Assembly (NCBI RefSeq): GCF_905203285.1
Contig: NZ_CAJKVK010000011.1
Coordinates: 1 to 34,719, forward strand
Direction of reading: 5' to 3'
Length of the DNA: 34,719 nt
Source of the DNA: an uncultured Succinatimonas sp.
GTDB taxonomy: Bacteria > Pseudomonadota > Gammaproteobacteria > Enterobacterales > Succinivibrionaceae
Below are positions 16,991-24,591 of the stretch, piece after piece. The position numbers were made by a program, and so were the translations under genes. The number at the start of each line of letters is the position of its first letter. Positions within the stretch are counted from its first letter, which is position 1. A model generated the notes under the pieces. The model was not told where the DNA came from. It did not search any database and saw nothing but the letters and a program-made list of their open reading frames with translations.

Positions 16991-17641
16991 TTGACGTTAA
17001 TTAACTGGTATACGTTAATAGGGTTATTGGCACAGTTCTTGTTTGCAGCAAGAATGCTTGTGCAATGGGTTATGTCAGAAAAGGCACGGGAAGTTGTAAA
17101 TCCTGCATTATTCTGGTGGTTGTCTCTTATTGGCGCTTTACTTATGAGTTTTTACGGTTTTTTACGACATGATTTGGCAATTATGCTGGGTCAGCTTATT
17201 TCTTATTATGTCTATTGTTATAACTTGAAACTCAAAAAAGAATTTGTTCGTACGGGAAAGATTTTTGCTGTTTTACTGATAGTCATTCCTGCATTTCTCA
17301 CAGCAAGTGAAATTATGGATATGGATAGTTTTAAAAGCATATTTCTGAATAAGAATCATATCCCTTATTGGCTACTTGCTTTGGGTTTTATCGGACAGTT
17401 TTTATTTACAGGACGATTTGTTTATCAGCTTTATGTATCGTATAAAATAAAGCATTCAATATTACCTGATAGTTTTTGGGTTTTAAGCTTAATCGCTGCG
17501 ATATTAGTGCAAATATATGGTTTGCTGCGTCTTGATATAGTTCTTATTTTAGGGCAAATAGGCGGCATAATTACATATGTAAGAAATTTGGTTTTGTCAT
17601 CGAAAAAGAAAAAATCAGTAAAAAATGAAAGTGGAATTTAA
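16991..17641 (+). CDS. Membrane protein with two LABN (lipid A biosynthesis N-terminal) domains
   Basis: 216 aa, start TTG at 16991 directly after the stop of the previous gene. AAGGA lies seven bases ahead and an in-frame stop is adjacent, so no upstream start exists. The protein is an internal duplication: residues 11-68 and 132-189 share the pattern G-x3-QFLF-x2-R...Q...FW-LSLI-A...YG-LR-D...LGQ. This pattern is the LABN domain, found at the N-terminus of some LpxB proteins or alone beside lipid-sugar transferase genes. Each copy has two to three hydrophobic helices, and the C-terminus is basic (KKKK). Family function is unproven; an auxiliary role in lipid-linked sugar handling fits the neighbours. 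Confidence 0.85.
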   Translation: MTLINWYTLIGLLAQFLFAARMLVQWVMSEKAREVVNPALFWWLSLIGALLMSFYGFLRHDLAIMLGQLISYYVYCYNLKLKKEFVRTGKIFAVLLIVIPAFLTASEIMDMDSFKSIFLNKNHIPYWLLALGFIGQFLFTGRFVYQLYVSYKIKHSILPDSFWVLSLIAAILVQIYGLLRLDIVLILGQIGGIITYVRNLVLSSKKKKSVKNESGI

Positions 17642-19211
17642 CACTAATAGAAAAATAATTCTCTGTTTATTTATTTTTTTTGTACTTCTTTTGCCTTTTA
17701 TTTATCTGCGCGATCTTAATGCACTTAATGAACTTAAATATTTAAATATTGCACAAGACGCTTTAAATCGCGGTACATTTTTTACTTTTTTTGAAAATGG
17801 AGTCCCCTATGCGGATAAGCCTCCACTTTATTTGTGGTGGTGCATGGCAGCTCTTGAATTCTTTCCAGAACACACTTCATTTTTTATTTTGCTAATTAGT
17901 CTTATATCCAGTTTGCTCACTGTTTACATTTTGGATTTATTTTTTGGTGAAGGACTATCAGAACAAAATCGAGTATTTCTTGCTATAGGTGTTTTTTCTT
18001 CTTTATTTTGGGTATGCGGTGCACTTCTTGCCCGTATGGATATGTTATTTACATTTTTTACTTTGTGGGCGTTTGGGTTAATTTTAAAAAGAGCCAAGGA
18101 AGTTATTACATATGGAGAAAGTGCTTATGGGAACTTTTTGATTCCTTTTATTATTTTTCTGGGAATTTTCACTAAAGGCCCTTACGCTTTGTTGTTCCCT
18201 TTAGTGGCTCTTTTTATCGCGCTTGTGTTTTTTAAACAGCAAAAGCTTTTTTTTAAAATATTTAGGCCTAGTTTCTTTTTTATTATTTTGCTATGCGTAA
18301 TTGTTTGGCTTTTTGGTGTGTTATATGAGGGCGGGTATGCTTATGCCCAGAATCTGTTTATTGCTCAAAGTGCCAAACGTTTATCTGGAAATTTGGGTCA
18401 TCCTCGTCCTTTTTATTATTTTGGACTTCATTTTTGGTATTTGTCACTACCGATAAGCTTTTTTGCTTTTTATGGTCTCTTAAAGTTAATACGAAATATT
18501 ATTTTAAATAAAGTTAATGCATCAAATCTTAGACTTGAACCTGTTTTTGCTCTGTCGTTTTCAATTGCTGTATTTACGGTAATTTCTTTTCCTTCTTCTA
18601 AACTTGAAATATATGCATTACCTTTGATTCCAACATTGTTTTATTTTGTCGGACATTTTTTTTCTGCTTCCTCTTCCATAGTTAGGCAATTATTGTTTCT
18701 TGGATCTTTGCCTTCTTTTTTTCTTCTGCCTATTGTGATTCTTTTTAAGGAAGAAATTCCTTTTTATTCTGAAAAAATTGTTATTTCTGCCGCTATATGC
18801 AGTCTGTCAACTTTAGCATCTTATTTTTTGCTTAAAAAAGGCTCTGTGTTTAAATGGCTTGCAACGCAAGGAGGAATTGTCGGAGTTTTTGTTTTTAGTT
18901 TATCTTTTTCACTATCTGATGCAAATCCTTATATTGGTGTAAAATATCTTGTTTTTGCTTTAGAAAAAGGAAATAAAGCAATTAATGGAGTATGTGTCTT
19001 AGAAATAAAAAATTTTTACACAATGAAGCTATATAATTCACGATTTGAATATTCAGAAATTAAAGCCAATGATCTTTTTGGTTCTAAATGTAAAAACAAT
19101 CACTTGCTAATTGGAAGAAAAGCACTTAAGCAAGATCCAAAGCTTCGTGATAGGCTTATTAAGATTGGTGCGCAATTTAGCGGTGATAATATGGTTTTAG
19201 TTAGAAAGTAA
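17625..19211 (+). CDS. GT-C membrane glycosyltransferase (ArnT/PMT-like)
   Basis: 528 aa with about eleven or twelve hydrophobic segments filling residues 10-430 and a small C-terminal soluble part. The first periplasmic loop has the GT-C catalytic region RDLNALNELKYLNIAQDAL (acid residues Asp30 and Glu36), followed by YADKPPLYLWW (62-72), as in ArnT and GT39/GT83 relatives. Such enzymes take a sugar from a polyprenyl-phosphate carrier on the periplasmic face and put it on lipid A, core or protein. It overlaps the LABN gene by 17 nt. The gene is clearly more AT-rich than clp or suc genes, with long T runs, which may reflect its membrane residues or acquisition from elsewhere. Confidence 0.85.
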   Translation: MKVEFNTNRKIILCLFIFFVLLLPFIYLRDLNALNELKYLNIAQDALNRGTFFTFFENGVPYADKPPLYLWWCMAALEFFPEHTSFFILLISLISSLLTVYILDLFFGEGLSEQNRVFLAIGVFSSLFWVCGALLARMDMLFTFFTLWAFGLILKRAKEVITYGESAYGNFLIPFIIFLGIFTKGPYALLFPLVALFIALVFFKQQKLFFKIFRPSFFFIILLCVIVWLFGVLYEGGYAYAQNLFIAQSAKRLSGNLGHPRPFYYFGLHFWYLSLPISFFAFYGLLKLIRNIILNKVNASNLRLEPVFALSFSIAVFTVISFPSSKLEIYALPLIPTLFYFVGHFFSASSSIVRQLLFLGSLPSFFLLPIVILFKEEIPFYSEKIVISAAICSLSTLASYFLLKKGSVFKWLATQGGIVGVFVFSLSFSLSDANPYIGVKYLVFALEKGNKAINGVCVLEIKNFYTMKLYNSRFEYSEIKANDLFGSKCKNNHLLIGRKALKQDPKLRDRLIKIGAQFSGDNMVLVRK

Positions 19212-19222
19212 GTTTTTAATTT

Positions 19223-20245
19223 ATGACTACAAAAATTTTAGTTACTGGTGGCGCCGGTTTTATCGGAATGCATCTTATAAAATCACTGTTAGAGCATAAT
19301 TTTCATGTATGCGGAATTGACAATTTTACTGATATTACCTATGAATCTAGTTTAAAGTACGATCGTCTTTGTTCTTTAGGAATTAACAAAGATGAATTTT
19401 TAGAAAGCAAAGTATATGAAAGTGATAATTTTTGCTTTTACCGTATGGATATTTGTGATAAAGATGCGGTTTTTAATCTTATATCAAAAGGTAATTTTTC
19501 ATATGTAGTAAATCTTGCAGCTCTTCCGGGAGTTCGTCTTTCTACTCTTAAAAGTGAAGAATATATAAAAACGAACGTAAACGGATTTTTTAATATTCTT
19601 GAGGCAATAAGAGTTTTAAAGCATGAAGAAAGACCTTTTTTGTTGTTTGCAAGTTCTTCTTCCGTTTATGGTGATTGTTCTATTGTTCCATTTAAAGAAG
19701 ATGCTTCTGACCTGCATCAAGTATCGGTGTATGCTGCAACTAAAAGAATGGATGAGATCTTAGCTTATACATACGGTAGTCTTCATCATTTAAAAAGTAT
19801 AGGTCTACGCTTTTTTACTGTATACGGTCCTTGGGGACGACCGGATATGGCTCCATTTATTTTTACGAAAGCTTTATTATCTGGTAAAGAAATAAGACTT
19901 TTTAATCATGGTGATTTACAACGTGATTTCACTTATATTGATGACATAGTAAGCGGTATAATTTCGATTATTTTGCAAGATGATAAGCAATTTTCGGAAA
20001 ATTTTGATGTGTATAACATAGGATGTGGACATCCTGTAAAGCTAATGGATTTTGTCAGGATTCTTGAGGATGTTACTGGACGAAAGGGTAAACTCATAAT
20101 GGAACGCATGCAAAAGGGAGATGTTCATCAGACTTATGCTTCTACTCAAAAGCTTGAAGACGATTATGGGTACATTGCAAAAACTCCTTTAAAAGAAGGT
20201 TTAGCAAAATTTTATTCTTGGTATCAACATTACTACAAAGTATAA
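19223..20245 (+). CDS. NAD-dependent sugar-nucleotide epimerase, UDP-glucuronate 4-epimerase-like
   Basis: Extended short-chain dehydrogenase/reductase, 340 aa. The NAD-binding motif GGAGFIG is at residues 9-15 and the catalytic YxxxK is Tyr170 to Lys174, with the Ser cluster SSSSVYG at 144-150. LRFFTVYGPWGRPDMAPF and RDFTYIDDI are hallmarks of the UDP-glucuronate/UDP-galacturonate 4-epimerase group rather than GalE. The likely product is UDP-galacturonate, a possible donor for the polyprenyl-phosphate synthase at 16253. It lies 11 nt after the GT-C gene. Substrate assignment is by motif resemblance only. Confidence 0.85.
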   Translation: MTTKILVTGGAGFIGMHLIKSLLEHNFHVCGIDNFTDITYESSLKYDRLCSLGINKDEFLESKVYESDNFCFYRMDICDKDAVFNLISKGNFSYVVNLAALPGVRLSTLKSEEYIKTNVNGFFNILEAIRVLKHEERPFLLFASSSSVYGDCSIVPFKEDASDLHQVSVYAATKRMDEILAYTYGSLHHLKSIGLRFFTVYGPWGRPDMAPFIFTKALLSGKEIRLFNHGDLQRDFTYIDDIVSGIISIILQDDKQFSENFDVYNIGCGHPVKLMDFVRILEDVTGRKGKLIMERMQKGDVHQTYASTQKLEDDYGYIAKTPLKEGLAKFYSWYQHYYKV

Positions 20246-20248
20246 ATT

Positions 20249-21103
20249 ATGACTTTTTTAGTAGATTCTCATTGTCATTTAGCTTCTTTATCTTATGCAG
20301 GAAAAGGGCCGCAAAATATTGCAGATGCTGTAAATCGCGCGCATGCATGCGGCGTTTCACATTTTTTATGTGTAGCGTGTACTCCAGCAGAATATAAAGA
20401 AATGAAAGATCTTACAGCTCCGTTCACTGAAGTTTACAAGGCTTGCGGGGTTCATCCTTTAAATCTTGAAGAGGCAAAAAATTGGTCTGAAGATGAGTTA
20501 AAAGATTGCCTTAAAGACAAAGGAATCGTCGGAGTCGGGGAGACAGGCCTTGACTATCACTATGCTCTAGAAACAAGAAAAGAACAATTGGATTCATTTG
20601 CTCGACAAATAGCAATTGCTAATGAGGTAAAGCTTCCGCTTATAATCCATGCTCGTGAAGCTCATGCCGACACCGTATCTTTGATGAAAAGTGAAAACGC
20701 TCGCGATGTCGGTGGAGTAATGCATTGTTTTTGTGATGAAATTTCAATGGCAAGAGAATGTCTTGATTTGGGCTTTTATATCTCATTTTCAGGAATAGCT
20801 ACTTTTAAAGCCGGTGAAAATGTTAGAGAAGTTTTACGCTATGTTCCTCTTGATAGGATGCTTGTTGAAACCGATTGCCCATATCTAGCTCCGGTACCGG
20901 TAAGAGGTGTAGAAAATGAGCCGGCTTTTGTTCGTTATACACTTGAATGTGCTGCGGACATTAAGGGGGTAAAAGCGCGGGATTTAGCTTCTATAACGTC
21001 AAAAAACTTTGAAGATCTATTTAACGTTAAGTTAAGTGAGCCGGTTACAAAACAGGCCGAGATTTCTTCTTATAAAATAGAAAAAATCATGCGGCCTTTG
21101 TAA
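20249..21103 (+). CDS. TatD-family metal-dependent hydrolase (YcfH-like)
   Basis: 284-aa TIM-barrel hydrolase of the TatD nuclease family. Metal ligands appear in order: DSHCHL at 6-11, GETGLDYH (about 95-102), IIHAREA, MHCF, and ETDCPYLAP near residue 209. Family members act as 3'-5' DNA exonucleases or D-aminoacyl-tRNA deacylases; the spacing resembles YcfH more than TatD. It starts 3 nt after the epimerase gene, so it is co-transcribed with the glycan cluster, probably without a functional link. It ends only 6 bp from the convergent dsbB stop. Confidence 0.9.
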   Translation: MTFLVDSHCHLASLSYAGKGPQNIADAVNRAHACGVSHFLCVACTPAEYKEMKDLTAPFTEVYKACGVHPLNLEEAKNWSEDELKDCLKDKGIVGVGETGLDYHYALETRKEQLDSFARQIAIANEVKLPLIIHAREAHADTVSLMKSENARDVGGVMHCFCDEISMARECLDLGFYISFSGIATFKAGENVREVLRYVPLDRMLVETDCPYLAPVPVRGVENEPAFVRYTLECAADIKGVKARDLASITSKNFEDLFNVKLSEPVTKQAEISSYKIEKIMRPL

Positions 21104-21109
21104 TGATAA

Positions 21110-21643
21110 TCAGTAATAGCGCATTCTTTCTTCACGATGCGCAAAAGGTTCTGTAACGATAAATATAAGAGCTACGACAGTGCCGCAGACAAAGGAAAGT
21201 AAAATCCATTGCGGCATATTAAAGCCAAATAAAGACCAGTCAAGCTTTACGCAAGCACCGGTTGGTTTAAACATCCAGGGCAGCCACTCATCTAATTTAA
21301 AAAAGCTTGGAAAATCCGCACGTAATTTACAACTGGCGCCAAAACCATCTTTGGTGTAATCAGCCAAATGGCTAAAAGCAATCATTATTCCGAAAAGTGA
21401 GCCGATGAAGAAAATGATTTCACCTAAAAATCTCCAAAGACGATTTTTGGGATTTATCAGAGCAATGATTCCTGCAACGATGAATGTCAGATAGAGAGCG
21501 CGTTCATAAACGCAATTTACGCACGGGTCAAGGTTTAGTCCGTACTGAAAGTACAAACCGCATCCTTCAAGAACGACACCTAAAATAACAAGCAGGGCCC
21601 AAAAAAGACGGCCCTGCGCAAAATATCTTATAAGTTTTATCAA
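21110..21643 (-). CDS. dsbB: Disulfide bond formation protein DsbB
   Basis: Inner-membrane quinone reductase that re-oxidises DsbA. It has 177 aa and four transmembrane helices. The two periplasmic disulfide pairs are present: Cys41 and Cys44 (CVNC) and Cys105 and Cys131, nearly the E. coli numbering. The quinone-site arginine is visible in YERAL (Arg48). It follows nhaB by 17 nt, as in E. coli, so both are probably one transcript. The last residues are basic. There is no room for a terminator before tatD on the other strand. Confidence 0.95.
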   Translation of the reverse strand: MIKLIRYFAQGRLFWALLVILGVVLEGCGLYFQYGLNLDPCVNCVYERALYLTFIVAGIIALINPKNRLWRFLGEIIFFIGSLFGIMIAFSHLADYTKDGFGASCKLRADFPSFFKLDEWLPWMFKPTGACVKLDWSLFGFNMPQWILLSFVCGTVVALIFIVTEPFAHREERMRYY

Positions 21644-21660
21644 TTAAGATTCAATCTCTG

Positions 21661-23259
21661 TTATTTAGCTCCGCCTGCCATGGCTGCTGCTACTTCAGCT
21701 GCGTGATTGATATCTCCTGAGGTTAACCAACCAAGATCAATCATGTACTGTGTTGCGTCCGGAAGCAGGAACCAGGAAGCAAGGAGACCTACTAAAGTAA
21801 GGACTATAGTGTAAGGCAAAGCCATCCACATCATTCTTACATATGATAAACGAATCAGCGGAGAAATGGCAGAGGTTAAAAGGAACAAGAAAGCAGCCTG
21901 ACCGTTAGGGGTAGCAACAGAAGGTAAGTTGGTACCGGTATTAATGGCAATTGCCAAATGGTCAAAGTGTTCACCGGAAATAATGCCGTTGAGCATTGCG
22001 GTGTGTACCTGCTCAATGTAAATAGTGGCAACGAAGACGTTATCACTTACGGATGAGAGGATACCGTTAGCCATATAGAAAATCGGCAGCTGTGCGCTTT
22101 GAGGGGTTGACAATACCCATTCGATAAGCGGAGTGAAGAGGTGCTGCTGAGAAATAATGGTAACTACGGTAAAGAACACGCACAGTAAGGAACAGAATGG
22201 CATTGATTCTACGAAAGCTTTACCGAGCTCTTCTTCAGTGGTGATTCCGCAGAAAGTAGTGGCAAATATAATAATTGACAAACCGATGAGGCCTACGGCA
22301 GCAAGGTGCATTGCCAAAGCGGTAATAAGCCACACGCAGCAAATGAATTGAACGGTAAGACGCAAAACATCACGAGTCGTCATGTTCTCCATTGTGCGCT
22401 TATCCTGCTCTACGAGGATTTTATAAACGCTTTCCGGCATTTCGTGACCGAATCCGAATACTTTAAAGCGCTCAATAAGGTAGCAGGTGGCAAAACCGAA
22501 AATAATGATAGGAACTGAAACAGGAGCTGCACGCAGAGCAAATTCACCAAAGCTCCATCCGGCAACACCGCCGACGAGCAGGTTCTGAGGCTGACCGACC
22601 AAGGTGCAGACACCGCCGATTGCAGTACCGCAGGCAGCTTGCATCAAAATACCTCTTAAGAAAGCTCTGAACTCTTCCAAGTCCTTTTGATAGACCTGAG
22701 GAACGAAGCGGTCATCTGAGAGTCTTGAGGTTGCTGCGTCGCCGCAAATAGTTTGGTGGTAAAGAGCATACATGCCCATGCAGATGGCAATTACTACTGC
22801 AACAACAGTTAATGCATCAAGGAAAGCGGCAAGGAACGCGCCCATGAAGCAGAAAATGAAAATAAGCAGTTTGTGAGAACGAACTTTTACTAATAGTTTG
22901 GTAAAAATAAAAAGAAGCAGGTCACGAACGAAATGAATACCTGCAACCATGAACATCAAAAGGAGAATGACTTCGAGGTTTACGGCAATTTCGTCTTTTA
23001 CGTGAGCCATATCGCACAAACCGTAGAAGCAGGCTTCGATAGTAATTAAGCCGCCCGGCTGCAGCGGATAGCATTTAAGAGCCATAGCTAAAGTAAAAAT
23101 AAACTCAGCTACGAGCATCCATCCTGCAAGCATCGGGGAAATAAAAATTGCTACGATAGGATTAATTATCAGACAAGCTACAGTAAAAAGTTTATACCAA
23201 ACAGGCGCTGTTCCCATAAAGTTTAGAGCAAACGCCTTAGCTACACTCATGTTCGTCAT
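21661..23259 (-). CDS. nhaB: Na+/H+ antiporter NhaB
   Basis: Electrogenic sodium-proton exchanger of the inner membrane, 532 aa, with about 12 hydrophobic helices. The segments LVAEFIFTLAMALKCYPL, NLEVILLLMFMVAGIHF and FLDALTVVAVVIA match the family strongly. NTGTNLPSVATPNGQAAFLF near the C-terminus is the other hallmark. ATG 23259 has AAGG ten bases upstream; a second ATG at 23250 is possible. The gene heads a transcript with dsbB. Its upstream region is 378 bp of AT-rich DNA and then the IS21 element, which inserted into the divergent intergenic region rather than into a gene. Confidence 0.96.
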   Translation of the reverse strand: MTNMSVAKAFALNFMGTAPVWYKLFTVACLIINPIVAIFISPMLAGWMLVAEFIFTLAMALKCYPLQPGGLITIEACFYGLCDMAHVKDEIAVNLEVILLLMFMVAGIHFVRDLLLFIFTKLLVKVRSHKLLIFIFCFMGAFLAAFLDALTVVAVVIAICMGMYALYHQTICGDAATSRLSDDRFVPQVYQKDLEEFRAFLRGILMQAACGTAIGGVCTLVGQPQNLLVGGVAGWSFGEFALRAAPVSVPIIIFGFATCYLIERFKVFGFGHEMPESVYKILVEQDKRTMENMTTRDVLRLTVQFICCVWLITALAMHLAAVGLIGLSIIIFATTFCGITTEEELGKAFVESMPFCSLLCVFFTVVTIISQQHLFTPLIEWVLSTPQSAQLPIFYMANGILSSVSDNVFVATIYIEQVHTAMLNGIISGEHFDHLAIAINTGTNLPSVATPNGQAAFLFLLTSAISPLIRLSYVRMMWMALPYTIVLTLVGLLASWFLLPDATQYMIDLGWLTSGDINHAAEVAAAMAGGAK

Positions 23260-23637
23260 TGTTTATATGCCTTATAGTTTAGAAAATTATTAATCTGAAG
23301 TATAAAATTTTGGAGATAATAAAAATATCTCCTGTCTCAACAGTTAAGATTGCTGAAACTATATGTCATTATTATGAAATTTCACAGTAAAATTATCGTG
23401 ATATATAGCAAACTTTTATGAATATCTACTTATTTTTAAAATAAGTGTTCCTTTTTTGAGCGTTAAAAAATAGAAAATTATTATTTGATCAATTCTAAAT
23501 ATAAAAGATTCGTATAGATTTTATATTTGTATATAAAGTTAATTATTTTTAGAAACATATAGTTTATTGTTTAAAAAATCGTGCCTGATTAAACTTTTTT
23601 TACCTTTTTTATACTTTGATAAATGATTTGAAGTGCA
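23260..23637. other. AT-rich intergenic region upstream of nhaB
   Basis: No gene seen on either strand. Two symmetrical elements stand out. GGAGATA-N7-TATCTCC (23312-23332) is a perfect 7-bp stem in the nhaB leader. ACTTATTTT-T-AAAATAAGT (23428-23446) is a perfect 19-nt palindrome. The rest is A/T-rich with no convincing promoter pair that I could single out. Confidence 0.5.
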
Positions 23638-23644
23638 CTTATAG
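23638..23644. repeat. Target-site duplication, left copy
   Basis: CTTATAG directly precedes the IS left end (TGGATA) and is repeated exactly at 26361-26367 directly after the right end. Seven bp is within the 4-8 bp range known for IS21 elements. Confidence 0.9.
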
Positions 23645-23751
23645 TGGATATTTCGCGCAAAGTGATCCGGTAAAACGCAGTTTTTACATATCCGATTCGC
23701 TTGGGTGATCACCCCCTAATTTGCTTTTGTGATCCGAAAGCCTTTAAGGTT

Positions 23752-23785
23752 GCGGGACCTTGTTTGTTTATAAATTAGGTCCCGC
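23752..23785 (-). terminator. Inverted repeat downstream of istB
   Basis: GCGGGACCT (23752-23760) and AGGTCCCGC (23777-23785) are perfect inverted repeats with a 16-nt loop, 17 bp after the istB stop. There is no T-run, so it may block readthrough or simply be a stable stem. Confidence 0.4.
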
Positions 23786-23802
23786 CTCATAGTTTCCTCC
23801 CC

Positions 23803-24591
23803 TTATTCTTTTACGTTTTTATATTTCATCAACGGATTTCTTAAAGCTCTCATATTGAGATTGCCTAAAGTAATGGTGAGACTGTTCTGCACGATGCGAT
23901 CGATAATAGCCTCAGCCATGGTGTTGCCGCCAAGCATTGCGTGCCAAGACTCTTGTTTACTTTGAGTGCAGAATATGGTGCTGCTTGTTGTATAACGTCC
24001 TTCCATTACGTCAAGCAGGAAAGAACTTAAACTGTCGGAAGATGCTCGCATCATCCACTCATCAATCACTAATAAAGCCGGTTTTATATATTTTTGCTTT
24101 AAGTTTTTTAAAGAGCGGTTATAGTGATAACAGTCCTCAAGCTCCTGCTGCAAATCCGGAAGCCGTATATACTTGACTCTATAGCATTTGCCGACAGCCG
24201 CTTTGGCAATCGCGCAGGCAATATAGGTCTTGCCGGCACCGGTCGGTCCTTCGATGATGATATTGGTCTGACTGCGCATGAAGTCGCAGGTCCCGAGCTC
24301 TATCATCAGCTCCCGCGATAATAAGCGCTCCGCTTCATAATAAAGTCCGGCTATTGAGGCCTGCGGCTCTCTGAGCGTTGCATTTTTAAGCAGGTTCTTA
24401 ATTAACTCGTTGATGCGGTTTTGGTATAAGCGGTTGGTGATCACTTCAAATTTGCCGATAAAATCGAGATTTACGCACTCGGGATCTGCGCAAAGCTCAT
24501 CAACATAGTTGGAGAGCTCTTCAAGCTTAAGCTCGGTAAGTTTGCGGATGATATCATCATGAAGATAGTGTTTAGCGTTGACGGGAGTCAT
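23803..24591 (-). CDS. istB: IS21 transposition helper ATPase IstB
   Basis: AAA+ ATPase related to DnaC that loads on target DNA and activates IstA. It has 262 aa, usual for the family. Walker A is GPTGAGKT (115-122) and Walker B LLVIDEW (173-179). The C-terminal part with DRIVQNS is typical. The ATG shares one base with the istA stop (TAATG), giving tight translational coupling. No frameshift or stop interrupts it. Confidence 0.95.
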   Translation of the reverse strand: MTPVNAKHYLHDDIIRKLTELKLEELSNYVDELCADPECVNLDFIGKFEVITNRLYQNRINELIKNLLKNATLREPQASIAGLYYEAERLLSRELMIELGTCDFMRSQTNIIIEGPTGAGKTYIACAIAKAAVGKCYRVKYIRLPDLQQELEDCYHYNRSLKNLKQKYIKPALLVIDEWMMRASSDSLSSFLLDVMEGRYTTSSTIFCTQSKQESWHAMLGGNTMAEAIIDRIVQNSLTITLGNLNMRALRNPLMKYKNVKE

